A stretch of DNA of 64,000 bases, taken from contig NZ_CP109149.1 in NCBI RefSeq assembly GCF_035920345.1, positions 8,618,001 through 8,682,000 of the forward strand, given 5' to 3'. The DNA is from Nocardia vinacea. Lineage in GTDB: Bacteria; Actinomycetota; Actinomycetes; Mycobacteriales; Mycobacteriaceae. Positions 34,158 through 43,119 of this stretch are shown piece after piece. A program made the position numbers and the translations under genes. Numbering within the stretch: the first letter of the stretch is position 1; the number at the start of each line of letters is the position of its first letter. The notes beneath the pieces are model-generated. The model did no database searches. It was not told the DNA's origin and saw only the letters and a list, made by a program, of their open reading frames with translations.

Positions 34158-35591
34158 TCAGGACACCGGAGCATCCACGGTGTCCGTGGGATAAATCATC
34201 CGCTCCGGCGGGTTGCTCGTGCGCCGTGCGAGCGGATAGTAGATGGCCGCTGTGAAGACGATGCCGACGATCCATGAGATATCCGCGCCGCCGAGCACAT
34301 CGGTGATCGGGCCGGTGTAGAGCTTCTGTGCGAGGAACGGGATTTGGGCGACAATGCCGAGGGTGTAGCAGGTCAGGGCGGCGAGGTTCCAGCGTCCGTA
34401 GCGGCCGTTCGGATCGTAGAGCGCCGGGATATCGATGCGCTCGCGCGAGATCAGGTAGTAGTCGATCAGGTTGATCGCACTCCACGGGGTGAACACCATG
34501 AGCAGGACGAGCACGAAATTCTTGAAGTTATTGAGGAAGTCGGCGCTGGCCCCGACGGCGATCAGCATCGACACCACAGTGAAGCCGATGATATAGGCCG
34601 CCCGCGCGGCCTGGGTGGTGTGCGACCGCCCGTTGAATGCGGTCACCGATGTCAGGATGGACATGAACCCGCCATAGGCGTTGAGACAGTTCACCGTCAG
34701 CTTGCCGACCACGATTACCAGGTAGATCAGTAGCGCGATCGCGGACGGGCCGGCGAGGTCGCCGATGAAGCCGACTTGATTGCCCAGGAACGCTTTTCCG
34801 GCGACCGCGGCCACCAGCGCGCCGAGCGTCATCGCCCACTGCGAGCCGAGCACGCTGCCCGCGAAGGTGGACCAGAAGGTGATGCGCGCACTGGTCGTGC
34901 GGGGCAGATAGCGCGAATAGTCCGCGACGTACGGTCCGAAGGTCAGCTGCCATCCCGCACCGAGGGAGATCGCGAGGACGAAGGTCACGATGTCGAAGGA
35001 TTTGGTACCGACGTAGGCGCTGACGTCGTATTCGGCGAACAGACGGATCGTCAGGTAGGTGAAGCCGATGATGCCGACCACGGTAGCGATTCGCCCGATC
35101 ACATGGATCAGTCGATAGCCGGTCACCGCGACCACTGCCGTAAGCGCACCGAAGACGAGTATGCCGACGGTCGAATTGTCCACGTGCAGAATTTTGTTCA
35201 CGGCCTGACCAGCCAATACCGTACCGGTCGCGGCGAAACCGAGATACATCACGATCACCAGCAACAGTGGCATTACCGCACCGAGGACGCCGAATTGCGC
35301 TCTGCTGGAGATCATTTGCGGCAATCCGAGCCGCGGACCCTGCGCCGAATGCAGCGCCATCACAATGCCACCGAGAATATTGCCGAGAAGCAATCCGACG
35401 ATCGCCCATAGCGCGTCGGCGCCGAATACCACCGCGAGCGCACCGTCGACGATGGCGGTTATCTGCATATTCGCCCCGAACCAGAGGGTGAATTGATTGC
35501 GCGGAGTGCCATGGCGTTCGGTATCCGGAATTACTTCGATGGTGCGGCGCTCGATCTGCAGTCCGGCGTCGATTTCGTCGTTGTGCGGCAT
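34158..35591 (-). CDS. NCS1-family purine/cytosine (nucleobase) permease
   Basis: The 477-residue protein has about 12 membrane helices and the NCS1 pattern: RNQFTLWFGANMQITAIVDG in helix 1, GPRLGLPQMISSRAQFG in the loop before helix 3, and SADFLNNFKNFVLVLLMVFT with PWSAINLIDYY in the C-terminal third. NCS1 proteins import cytosine, uracil, allantoin, hydantoin or thiamine precursors with protons or sodium. ATG at 35591 follows GGAAGG; the longer upstream frame runs through the promoter. It is divergent from the GntR regulator, so it is probably induced by its own substrate. Confidence 0.88.
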   Translation of the reverse strand: MPHNDEIDAGLQIERRTIEVIPDTERHGTPRNQFTLWFGANMQITAIVDGALAVVFGADALWAIVGLLLGNILGGIVMALHSAQGPRLGLPQMISSRAQFGVLGAVMPLLLVIVMYLGFAATGTVLAGQAVNKILHVDNSTVGILVFGALTAVVAVTGYRLIHVIGRIATVVGIIGFTYLTIRLFAEYDVSAYVGTKSFDIVTFVLAISLGAGWQLTFGPYVADYSRYLPRTTSARITFWSTFAGSVLGSQWAMTLGALVAAVAGKAFLGNQVGFIGDLAGPSAIALLIYLVIVVGKLTVNCLNAYGGFMSILTSVTAFNGRSHTTQAARAAYIIGFTVVSMLIAVGASADFLNNFKNFVLVLLMVFTPWSAINLIDYYLISRERIDIPALYDPNGRYGRWNLAALTCYTLGIVAQIPFLAQKLYTGPITDVLGGADISWIVGIVFTAAIYYPLARRTSNPPERMIYPTDTVDAPVS

Positions 35592-35652
35592 GGATCCGCC
35601 TTCCATCAGGAGAAGGGGAGCAGCTGGGACAGCCTGCCCAGATGCATAGTCC

Positions 35653-35662
35653 TGTATATACA
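35653..35662. promoter_or_regulatory. Palindrome TGTATATACA, probable GntR/HutC operator
   Basis: TGTATATACA is a perfect 10-base palindrome between the divergent permease and GntR genes, about 60 bases from each start. It fits the TGTA-N2-TACA half-site pattern reported for HutC-type regulators. The simplest reading is control of the permease and autoregulation by the adjacent GntR protein. Confidence 0.6.
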
Positions 35663-35720
35663 AGTGGCTGTCAACCGGAACGGCTATGGTTGCGGCCAGG
35701 CGACGTGAGAGGTGGTGGCG

Positions 35721-36476
35721 ATGGCCCGCCCGGTGGGCGATGCAGACCTGGCGGTCTTGTTCGCGGCGTCCGGACCCGATGCGGCGCCGGCATATGAGCG
35801 GATCAAGACCCTGATCCGCACGCAGATCGGCGCCGGGCGCTGGGTCGCGGGGGATCAGCTGCCCTCGGAGAATCAGCTGGTCGACGCGCTCGGAATCTCC
35901 CGCATGACGGTCAACCGGGCGCTGCGTGAGTTGGCCGCGGCCGGGGTGGTCGTGCGGATGATGGGGGTCGGCACCTTCGTCGCACCCGCGAAGGTGGCCT
36001 CGCCGCTGTTCGAGGTGCGCAATATCGCCGACGAGATCCAGCAGCGCGGTCACCGGCACCGCACCGAGGTCATCTTCCTGCGCAGCGAACCCCTCGATGC
36101 CGACAATCCACTGTTGGACGATTGGCCGAGCGATTCGGTATTCCATTCGCTGCTGGTGCATTTCGACGACGAAGTGCCGATCCAGGTGGAGGACCGCTAC
36201 GTCAACCCCGCTGCCGCACCCGGCTATCTCGACCAGAATTTCGCCGAGATCACCCCGAACCGGTACCTCAGCGAGGTGGCCCCGCTGGTGCGCGGCGAGC
36301 ACGTCGTCGAGGCAGTGCAGGGCAGCCAGGAGGACTGCAGGCTACTGCGCATCCGCCGCACCGAACCGTGCCTCCAGATCCGCCGCCGCACCTGGTCCGC
36401 CAGCGCTCTGGTGAGTGTGGCGCGCTTGGTCCACCCCGGCTCCCGCAGCCGCCTCGAAGGTGCGTTCGGAGCCTGA
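35721..36476 (+). CDS. GntR-family regulator, HutC subfamily (UTRA domain)
   Basis: The 251-residue protein has a winged helix-turn-helix at about 28-88 (LPSENQLVDALGISRMTVNR, then LRELAAAGVVVRMMGVGTFV) and a UTRA ligand-binding domain (about 105-240, with YLSEVAPLVRGEHVVEA). ATG at 35721 is preferred to GTG at 35712, since GAGAGGTGG lies in front of it. It is divergent from the NCS1 permease. UTRA ligands are small metabolites such as urocanate or sugars; a nucleobase or hydantoin is plausible here by context. Confidence 0.9.
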   Translation: MARPVGDADLAVLFAASGPDAAPAYERIKTLIRTQIGAGRWVAGDQLPSENQLVDALGISRMTVNRALRELAAAGVVVRMMGVGTFVAPAKVASPLFEVRNIADEIQQRGHRHRTEVIFLRSEPLDADNPLLDDWPSDSVFHSLLVHFDDEVPIQVEDRYVNPAAAPGYLDQNFAEITPNRYLSEVAPLVRGEHVVEAVQGSQEDCRLLRIRRTEPCLQIRRRTWSASALVSVARLVHPGSRSRLEGAFGA

Positions 36477-36485
36477 TCCGCGCGG

Positions 36486-37205
36486 TCAGGTGCCGAAGTG
36501 GAGGGCGTGCGTCACGATCGCATCCAGAGGCGCGTGATGAGCACCCTTCCAATAGGTTCGGCCGCAGTCGGCGCATTGTGCGAACGCGTCGTAGGTGCGT
36601 TCGGTCTCGTCCGGGAGTTGTCCGCGCAGGGTCTGCTTATCGGTTACGCGCAGCGGGCCGTTGCAGGCCGTGCAGCGGGTCCATGGTGCGAGGGGCGGTG
36701 CGAAACGCGATAGCACGTCGTCGAGTTGTTCGACGGGACGGTGACTGTAAATGTATGCGCCAGCGAAGATTTCGCGTCGACGCAACAGTCCGCGATCGCG
36801 GGAGAGCAGGATGCGATGTTCGGTTGCCGAGCGCGTGGCGAGTGCGGCGTCGCCGATATCCGGATTCTCGTAGGCGGTGTCGATGCCGAGCAGCCGCAGC
36901 CGCCGCGCCAGGGTGCCGAGGTGGATATCCAGCAGGAAACGCAGCGGTTCGTCGAATCGCTGCGGGCGCATCACAGCGCGCACCGACACCGACTCGCCGT
37001 CGGTGGGCAGATACGACGGGTCCATGGACCGACCATCGACCAGGAGCTCGCCCACCTCGGTGAGCGGCACGCCGAGCGATTCCACGATGTGTCCGAGCGT
37101 CGACACAGTGTCGATCCGCACGGACGAGCGACCGTCCCGCTGTGCGGCCGCGACGAACAGCCGCAATTCGGGCGCGAAATCAATCGTGATCTGCGCGGTG
37201 CTCAC
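36486..37205 (-). CDS. Mut7-C RNase-domain protein with ubiquitin-like N-terminus
   Basis: The 239-residue protein combines a ubiquitin-like N-terminal domain (about 5-75) with a PIN-like Mut7-C domain (LDIHLGTLARRLRLLGIDTA, then LLSRDRGLLRR) and a C-terminal zinc ribbon with two Cys pairs (CTAC and CADC). The acidic residues of the PIN-like fold suggest RNase activity, unproven for bacterial members. GTG at 37205 is chosen, with ATG at 37226 possible. It lies 43 bases downstream of the truncated atpH and could be cotranscribed with the F0 genes. Confidence 0.85.
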   Translation of the reverse strand: MSTAQITIDFAPELRLFVAAAQRDGRSSVRIDTVSTLGHIVESLGVPLTEVGELLVDGRSMDPSYLPTDGESVSVRAVMRPQRFDEPLRFLLDIHLGTLARRLRLLGIDTAYENPDIGDAALATRSATEHRILLSRDRGLLRRREIFAGAYIYSHRPVEQLDDVLSRFAPPLAPWTRCTACNGPLRVTDKQTLRGQLPDETERTYDAFAQCADCGRTYWKGAHHAPLDAIVTHALHFGT

Positions 37206-37248
37206 GCGGCCAGCATGCCAGGGCATGCGGTCCGGCGACCACCCGGTT

Positions 37249-37857
37249 TTACAAAGCCCAGGGCTCGGCGCGGCGTCGAACCGGTGGCTCCGCGTTGGCC
37301 ATGGACTCGAGGTCCTCGAGGAATTTGTCGATACTGTCGGCTGCCACGTGCGTGGAGCCGATCTCGAAGCGGACCTTTTCCTCGGTGCTGTCCATGACCG
37401 TGGTGATGAGCTCGTCCTTCAGATCGCGGATGAGCTGGGTGCGCATCTGGGCGATCTGGTCGCGGCCCTGGCTGCGGACCCGGGCGACCTCGGCATCGGC
37501 GAATTCGCGCATCTTGGCGATGATGCGTTCGGCGTCGGCGCGCGCGTCCTCGCGGATGTGCTCGAGTTCGGCCTGGGCGTCGGTGACCGCGTTGTCGTAG
37601 GCGCGTTTGGCCTCGACGAGGCGGTCGGCCGCCTGCTGGTTCTCCTCGAGTTGTTTCTGAATATTGTTCTGCGCCTTCGCCATCAGTCGTCCGACCGGCG
37701 GTGCCACATATTTGACGATGATGAAGATGATGACGGCGAAACCGAAGAGCTGGCTGAAGAAGATCGGCCAGTCGAAGGTGATGTGGAAGATGCCCGAGTC
37801 CTCGGACTCGGCTGCGTGGATGGCCCCTTCGGCAAGGATGCCGCTGTTGAGGTTCAT
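37249..37857 (-). CDS. ATP synthase b-like subunit: AtpH without its delta domain
   Basis: The 202-residue protein matches the b-like half of the mycobacterial-type b-delta fusion (AtpH): a short N-terminal extension, one membrane helix (FFSQLFGFAVIIFIIVKYV) and a long charged coiled coil. It ends at SIDKFLEDLESMANAEPPV, just where the delta domain should begin, then a short RRRAEPWAL tail and stop. The full family protein is about 445 residues. Only 43 bases separate the stop from the next gene, so no delta remnant exists. It could serve as a b-prime stator subunit. Confidence 0.82.
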   Translation of the reverse strand: MNLNSGILAEGAIHAAESEDSGIFHITFDWPIFFSQLFGFAVIIFIIVKYVAPPVGRLMAKAQNNIQKQLEENQQAADRLVEAKRAYDNAVTDAQAELEHIREDARADAERIIAKMREFADAEVARVRSQGRDQIAQMRTQLIRDLKDELITTVMDSTEEKVRFEIGSTHVAADSIDKFLEDLESMANAEPPVRRRAEPWAL

Positions 37858-37860
37858 TGG

Positions 37861-38364
37861 CTACGCTCGTCCTGACTGATGGCCGGCGCTGGAGCCGGCG
37901 TGCCGATCCTTGATGCCGAGCACTCGATCGGCCAATGTCTCGGCGAGCGGTTCGACAGCGTCACGCAATTCCGCGGCCACCTGGTCCGCCTGGGCCCGCA
38001 GTTCCGTCGCGGATTCCGCGACGATCCTGTCGGCCTCGCCCTGCGCCTCACTTCGCAACTGCTCGAGGATAACTCGGCCCTCGTGCCTTGCCTGGTTCCT
38101 GATCTCGACCGCTTCACTGCGCGCCTGCGCGACGGCCGCCTGATATTTCTCTTCGGCGTCGGCGAACAAGGCTTTGGCTTCCTTGTTGTCGACCGCGGTT
38201 TCGGCGACTCTCGCCTCGCGTTCCGCCAACACCTTGCGTATCGGCGGAACGACGAACAGCCACATGACCCCGAGCACGATCAGGAAGATCAACAGCTCGG
38301 CGAAGAATGTGCCGTTGGGGATCAGGAAGTTCCCCTCGGCAACAACATCCGTTCGCGGAGTCAT
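37861..38364 (-). CDS. atpF: ATP synthase F0 subunit b
   Basis: The 167-residue protein has an N-terminal membrane helix (FFAELLIFLIVLGVMWLFVV) with the cytoplasmic VPPIRKVLAEREARV turn and a long coiled coil, the normal plan of a peripheral-stalk b subunit. It ends with a Ser/Gly/His tail. It starts 6 bases after the atpE stop and is followed after three bases by the b-like gene. It is a second stator protein alongside the truncated AtpH. Confidence 0.92.
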   Translation of the reverse strand: MTPRTDVVAEGNFLIPNGTFFAELLIFLIVLGVMWLFVVPPIRKVLAEREARVAETAVDNKEAKALFADAEEKYQAAVAQARSEAVEIRNQARHEGRVILEQLRSEAQGEADRIVAESATELRAQADQVAAELRDAVEPLAETLADRVLGIKDRHAGSSAGHQSGRA

Positions 38365-38370
38365 ACTGAA

Positions 38371-38631
<261 letters not shown>

Positions 38632-38711
38632 TCACTTCCTGTTCTTTACTGAGCTCGATCGGCGGCGCCGATCTGGAGTTGTTTCGAGCGATCTGAAAGC
38701 GGTCGCCGGGG

Positions 38712-39500
38712 CTAGTGCTCGTGCTCCAGCGACATCGACTGGCTGAAGTAGAGGACGGTCAACAGCGAGAAGATGAATGCCTGGATGGCTCCGACGAAGA
38801 GATCGAAGAGTTTCCAGATGGCATTCGGTCCCCAGCTGATCCAGAACGGGAACAGTGCGATCACCGAGACCATCACGCCGCCCGCGAACATGTTGCCGAA
38901 CAATCGCAGCGACAGCGAGAGCGGTTTGGCGACTTCCTCGATGACATTGATGAAAACCATTGGGCCCCATCCGGTGTGGCCCTTCAGCAACTGCTTGGCA
39001 TGCCCACCGGGGCCGCGCCGATATATACCCGCACCCTGGTACATGACGAAGACGAACAGGGCCAGCGCGTAGACGAAATTGACATCCGACGCGGGCGGCG
39101 CGATCAATTCGCCGTGTCCGTATTGCACCGGCAGCACCGACAGCCAGTTCGACAACAGGATGTAGATGAACAGCGTGACGGCCAATGGCAGCGCGAACGG
39201 CGCGACCTTCATGCCGATGGCGGTTTCCACCTGGTTGCGCATCTGGACCGTGACGGTCTCGAAGAACAACTGCACGCCGTTGGGTACGCCCGAAGTCAGC
39301 TTCGCCCGCAGGTAGAACGCCAAACCGAGCACGATCGCCGCCGCGAGGGCGGTCGAGATGATCGTGTCGACATTGAAGTCCATACCCCACAGATGCGCGA
39401 CCGCGTGTTCGCCGACCTTGATTTTCGGCTCTTCGGCGGGCGCTTCCTCGGCGAGGACCGGGAGCGCCGACTGGGCGAGGGAGGCGAGTTGATTCGTCAT
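38712..39500 (-). CDS. atpB: ATP synthase F0 subunit a
   Basis: The 262-residue protein has the five to six membrane helices of subunit a and the essential Arg199 in [13 protein letters not shown], with conserved polar residues in [13 protein letters not shown] and the C-terminal helix ([16 protein letters not shown]). Together with subunit c it would form the proton path. Its start overlaps the atpI stop by four bases. A 83-base gap precedes atpE. Confidence 0.95.
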   Translation of the reverse strand: MTNQLASLAQSALPVLAEEAPAEEPKIKVGEHAVAHLWGMDFNVDTIISTALAAAIVLGLAFYLRAKLTSGVPNGVQLFFETVTVQMRNQVETAIGMKVAPFALPLAVTLFIYILLSNWLSVLPVQYGHGELIAPPASDVNFVYALALFVFVMYQGAGIYRRGPGGHAKQLLKGHTGWGPMVFINVIEEVAKPLSLSLRLFGNMFAGGVMVSVIALFPFWISWGPNAIWKLFDLFVGAIQAFIFSLLTVLYFSQSMSLEHEH

Positions 39501-39901
39501 GATTGCTGGCGAAGCTCCTTCACTTCAGGCAAGACGGTGACCAACACCAGAATCACTTGAAAGGCGGCCAGGCCGAAGAAGATTCCGATGCCGTGCGGCC
39601 TTGCCAGGAAACCCACTGCGAGCGAACCACCGGTTATCGCGATCAGTCGAGTCGCCGAGGAGAGGTACAACCCCTGCTTCCGCGGTTTCTCGGCGTCGGC
39701 GACTCGGTTGACCGTCAATCGGGTGAGTTGTGCATTCACCCAACCGAGTCCGAGTCCGATGCAGATGAACAGTCCGAGCAACAGTCGATCGAGCGGCCCG
39801 GTCGCTGCCAGGGTCAGCACGCCGATGCCGATTGCGAAGACAGTTGCACGGCGCATTCGGAGTGCATTGACATCCATTGCGACACCGCCTTCGCCGGTCA
39901 T
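39497..39901 (-). CDS. AtpI-like membrane protein of the F0 operon
   Basis: The 134-residue protein has about four hydrophobic helices ([35 protein letters not shown] and two more at 85-125) and sits at the head of the F0 gene group, the place of AtpI, which helps assemble the c ring. Sequence conservation in this family is low, so the call relies largely on position and topology. ATG at 39901 has GAGGTGGG only two bases upstream; ATG at 39877 is a possible alternative. Confidence 0.7.
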   Translation of the reverse strand: MTGEGGVAMDVNALRMRRATVFAIGIGVLTLAATGPLDRLLLGLFICIGLGLGWVNAQLTRLTVNRVADAEKPRKQGLYLSSATRLIAITGGSLAVGFLARPHGIGIFFGLAAFQVILVLVTVLPEVKELRQQS

Positions 39902-40409
39902 CCCACCTCGTAGTGGGGTCTTAATTGATCGATAGCATACACATTAACAACCCTTTTGGAAGGCAACGTTTTTGATCTTTCTCCGGCGAAATTTCGGACG
40001 ATGTCCGTTGGGCGACAGTGTCACACGGGGGACGACAAGATCAACCAGCGATCTTGGTCCGTGTCGGGGAAATCGGACAAAACGGTCAGGGTACTGCTTT
40101 CTGCTAATCCTTGGCTTATTCAATCATCGTGCCTAATTTCGGTCATGTTTTTGTAAAGAGATTCCAAAGCGGCGGCCGATACGCTGAGTTGGAGTCGGCT
40201 CGTGGCAGCGGATCGTGCGATCGCCGCGATATCCCGATACCGCATCCGGGCGGCAGCTGTTGATAGCTGGCGCGCTGCCGCTCGGGCTGCAATTTACGGG
40301 CGCCGGGCCGGTCGCCGGGGGCGGACACGCCGGGCGGTTGGCTCGGTGCCTTCGGGCAGTGGCTGGCGTGACATCGTGGTGGATCGAGTTGGCAAGCAGG
40401 GGCGGGTGA
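39902..40409. other. Long intergenic region upstream of the F0 operon
   Basis: About 500 bases without a supported gene. Positions about 39918-40160 are noticeably AT-rich compared with the surroundings (for example TTAATTGATCGATAGCATAC) and probably hold the promoter of the minus-strand F0 operon. CCCAC and GTGGG at 39902-39917 could form a small hairpin over the atpI ribosome binding site. The remainder to 40409 is GC-rich, with a plus-strand open frame at 40202-40462 whose Arg/Ala composition looks like a shadow. Confidence 0.5.
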
Positions 40410-41912
40410 TCATCGAACAGTTGGCCCACCTGTGGATTCGGGGTCTCCGACCCAGGTGGTGAGTGCTTCGGTCAAGCCGGCGGCGGAGGGTTCGCCAGTA
40501 GCCCATGCGACATAGCCGTCGGGGCGCAGCAGGACAGCGGCGGGAGCTTGGATCGCACCGAAACCGGGGATGGTCCAATGCTCGGCGCGGCCGACCGCGC
40601 TGATGATCTCGACGCGGTCCTGCCATTCCGGGACGGCCGGAACTTCGCTTCCATTGAGCACCAGCAGGACTGGGCGACTCGTGCGCAGCAGCTCGTGGAC
40701 CCGAGTATCGCCGTCCGCAGTGCCGAGGTCGGCATCCGGGACGCGACGGCCGATGAGCGGGTGCTCACCCTTGATGTCGTAGCGGATATCGAGTGCGGTG
40801 ATCATCAGGCCGAGGCGGTGGCGCACCTGGTCCATATCGATCAGATCGCTCATGATGTCGCGCAGTGCGTCGGTGTGTGGGCCGGGGCGTCCGAGCGCGG
40901 TCTGGGCGCGGGTGTTGTGCAGGACGCGGGCAGCGATGGGGTGGCGTTCGGACTCATAGGTGTCGAGGAGTTCGTCGGATGCGTTGCCGCGCAAGGTGGC
41001 GGCGAGCTTCCAGCCGAGATTCACCGCATCCTGCAGCCCCAGGTTCTGGCCCTGACCGCCCGCCGGGTAGTGGATGTGCGCGGCATCCCCGGCCAGGAAG
41101 ACGCGGCCCACGCGGTAGCGGTCGGCCTGTCGGGCGGCATCGCTGTAGTGCGAGATCCAGCGCGGGCTGTGCATGCCGAAGTCGGTGCCGGCGAGTTCGG
41201 TGAAGTTGGCGCGGAAATCCTCGAAGCTCAGTTCGGCGCCGCGCTCCAGGACGAGGTCGTGGCGCTGCACAAGCAGTCGGTACCAGCCGGGCTCGAATTG
41301 GACCGCGGAGAAGTCGCCCGCACCGGCGCGGTGCGCGAAGACGGTCTGTGCGGGTGGATCGGCCAGTTCGACATCGGCGAGCATGCCTGTCACGGTCGCG
41401 TCGGTGCCGACATAGTCGATGCCCGCCAGTTTGCGCACCGCACTACGGCCGCCATCGCAGCCGACCAGGTATGCAGCGCGAATCCGGCGTGGATTCGGGC
41501 CGCCGATTTCCACCTCGACACCCGCCGCGTCCTGCCGGAAGCCGACAACCGGCGAACCCCACTGCGCGACCGTGCCGAGTTCGGTTGCGTGCCGGTCGAG
41601 TTCGCGTTCGATCACCGACTGCAGGACGGCGAGGGTGAAAGGGTAGCGGGTATTGAAGTCGCTGAAGTCCAGGGGCAGGCCGCCGAAATGCCCGGCTTGC
41701 ATGACACGGCCGAGCGGGAGCAGGTCGTCGAGCAGGCCGCGCTGATCGAGGATTTCCATGGTGCGGGCGTGGATCCCACCCGCCCGCGATTCGCCGGTGC
41801 GCGCCGGAAGTCCATCGACGAGCGCGACATCCACGCCTGCCAGACGCAGTTCGTAGGCCAGCATCAGCCCGGTCGGTCCAGCGCCGGCGATCACCACATC
41901 GGTCGTTTCCAT
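40410..41912 (-). CDS. Class A FAD-dependent monooxygenase (aromatic/rifampicin hydroxylase type)
   Basis: The 500-residue protein has the FAD motif GAGPTGLM (about 10-17), the DG motif VGCDGGRSAVRK, and VFLAGDAAHIHYPAGGQGQN, the second FAD motif of para-hydroxybenzoate hydroxylase-fold enzymes. A thioredoxin-like C-terminal domain (RPVLLVLNGSEVPAVPEW onwards) is typical of the phenol hydroxylase, RdmE and Rox branch. It hydroxylates an aromatic compound or antibiotic with NAD(P)H. The divergent TetR gene and its tandem operators suggest induction by the substrate. Rifampicin is only one candidate. Confidence 0.87.
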   Translation of the reverse strand: METTDVVIAGAGPTGLMLAYELRLAGVDVALVDGLPARTGESRAGGIHARTMEILDQRGLLDDLLPLGRVMQAGHFGGLPLDFSDFNTRYPFTLAVLQSVIERELDRHATELGTVAQWGSPVVGFRQDAAGVEVEIGGPNPRRIRAAYLVGCDGGRSAVRKLAGIDYVGTDATVTGMLADVELADPPAQTVFAHRAGAGDFSAVQFEPGWYRLLVQRHDLVLERGAELSFEDFRANFTELAGTDFGMHSPRWISHYSDAARQADRYRVGRVFLAGDAAHIHYPAGGQGQNLGLQDAVNLGWKLAATLRGNASDELLDTYESERHPIAARVLHNTRAQTALGRPGPHTDALRDIMSDLIDMDQVRHRLGLMITALDIRYDIKGEHPLIGRRVPDADLGTADGDTRVHELLRTSRPVLLVLNGSEVPAVPEWQDRVEIISAVGRAEHWTIPGFGAIQAPAAVLLRPDGYVAWATGEPSAAGLTEALTTWVGDPESTGGPTVR

Positions 41913-41921
41913 GTCGGTCTC

Positions 41922-41971
41922 CTTAACGTTGTTAAGTGATTTAACGTTGTTAAGGAGACCAGAACATTGTT
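41922..41971. promoter_or_regulatory. Tandem palindromic TetR operators (two strong, one weak)
   Basis: CTTAACGTTGTTAAG (41922-41936) is a perfect palindrome with a three-base centre; TTAACGTTGTTAA (41941-41953) repeats it with centres 18 bases apart; AACATTGTT (41963-41971) is a weaker third copy. All lie between the divergent hydroxylase and tetR genes, the first next to the hydroxylase ribosome binding site. They are likely binding sites for the adjacent TetR protein. Confidence 0.8.
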
Positions 41972-42005
41972 AAGGTGTCAAGGGGTCGGACAGTAGGAGG
42001 TGACA

Positions 42006-42647
42006 GTGAAGATCGATGCGAAGGTGATCGCCGAGGCAGCGTTGGGCTTGCTCGACGAGGTCGGTCTCGACGGACTGACCATGCGGAAGGTGGCCGGGGC
42101 CCTGGACGTGCAGGCACCCGCCCTTTATTGGCATGTCAAGAACAAGCGCGAACTACTCGACGCGATGGCACGGCGGGTATTCGTCTCCGCTGTCGACGGG
42201 ATCGAGGCGCCGCGGCAGGGGGAGGACTGGCAGGACTGGGTGGTGGCGGTCGCCGGGCGGTTGCGCCGGTCGATGCTGCGCTATCGGGATGGGGCGAAGG
42301 TGCTGGCCGGAACCTATGTCAGCGATGAAGCCATGTGGCGCACCACGGAACTGACCCTGCGCACGCTCGAGGACGCGGGTTTCTCGGTGGACCATGCCGA
42401 GCGGGTGTTTCCGATCCTGCTGCACTACACGATCGGGTTCGTTATAGAGGAACAGGCACAATCCGGCGCGGAGTACGCCGACGGCAATCCCTACGATCCC
42501 GCGCGGATGGCGCAGACGGTCGATGCCGAGCGTTATCCGCGGACCGCCCGGATGGTGGCCGAGCTGTTCGACGCCGATACCGACGTGGAATTCGAACGCG
42601 GTCTGCGGGTCATCCTGGCTGGAATCCTCGCCACGCGATCCGCGTAA
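42006..42647 (+). CDS. TetR-family regulator with TetR_C domain
   Basis: The 213-residue protein has an N-terminal helix-turn-helix (VIAEAALGLLDEVGLDGLTM, then RKVAGALDVQAPALYWHVKN) and a drug-type TetR_C ligand-binding domain. GTG at 42006 is chosen because AGGAGG sits five bases before it; GTG at 42000 overlaps that site. It is divergent from the class A monooxygenase and most likely represses it through the tandem palindromes. It converges on the lipoprotein gene. Confidence 0.92.
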   Translation: MKIDAKVIAEAALGLLDEVGLDGLTMRKVAGALDVQAPALYWHVKNKRELLDAMARRVFVSAVDGIEAPRQGEDWQDWVVAVAGRLRRSMLRYRDGAKVLAGTYVSDEAMWRTTELTLRTLEDAGFSVDHAERVFPILLHYTIGFVIEEQAQSGAEYADGNPYDPARMAQTVDAERYPRTARMVAELFDADTDVEFERGLRVILAGILATRSA

Positions 42648-42651
42648 GCAC

Positions 42652-43107
42652 TCAGTGGCCGAAGCCCGCCAGACCGTCGGCGAGAGTGCTGATATCCAGT
42701 GCGTCGAGCACCTGTTGCCGGACGTCCGGACACTGGGTGGTGGTGATGCGATCGACGATGGCGCGGTCGGTCAGGACGGTGTCGTTGAGGCCGCCGTTGC
42801 GGGCCGCCCAATCGTGCACCGTGCCGTTGAAGCCGAGCTTGCCGAGCTGGGCACCCTCGGTGCGCCACCGGTCGACCTCTGGTTCGAGCATGTCGCACAG
42901 CTGTTTTGCCGCGGTCGGGGTGATCTCGTCCGGATTGGGCACCAGTGCGGAGCTGCCGGGAGAGGAGAAGGTAATGGTGATATTGGGGTGGGAGGTCGGA
43001 GTGGCGGGCACCGCCGGGTCGAGGGGGCCGTTGCCGCCGCAGCCGGCGAGCAGGGCCGCCGCCACGGTCGCCGCGGCCAGCGTGGCGATGGATCCGATCG
43101 AGGGCAT
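42652..43107 (-). CDS. Predicted lipoprotein of unknown function
   Basis: The 151-residue protein has a lipoprotein signal with lipobox LLAGC at about 19-23, a Pro/Thr linker and a helical domain with two Cys (AKQLCDMLEPEV and TTQCPDV) that could form a disulphide. The composition is typical of mycobacterial small lipoproteins. It follows the metallophosphoesterase by 12 bases. I do not recognise the domain. Confidence 0.72.
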   Translation of the reverse strand: MPSIGSIATLAAATVAAALLAGCGGNGPLDPAVPATPTSHPNITITFSSPGSSALVPNPDEITPTAAKQLCDMLEPEVDRWRTEGAQLGKLGFNGTVHDWAARNGGLNDTVLTDRAIVDRITTTQCPDVRQQVLDALDISTLADGLAGFGH

Positions 43108-43119
43108 CGGTACTCCTTA

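Noticed and set aside
40202..40462. Plus-strand 86-codon open frame upstream of the F0 operon
   Set aside because: Arg/Ala/Trp-rich composition, no homology cue, and it runs into the hydroxylase gene on the other strand. It looks like GC-rich chance.
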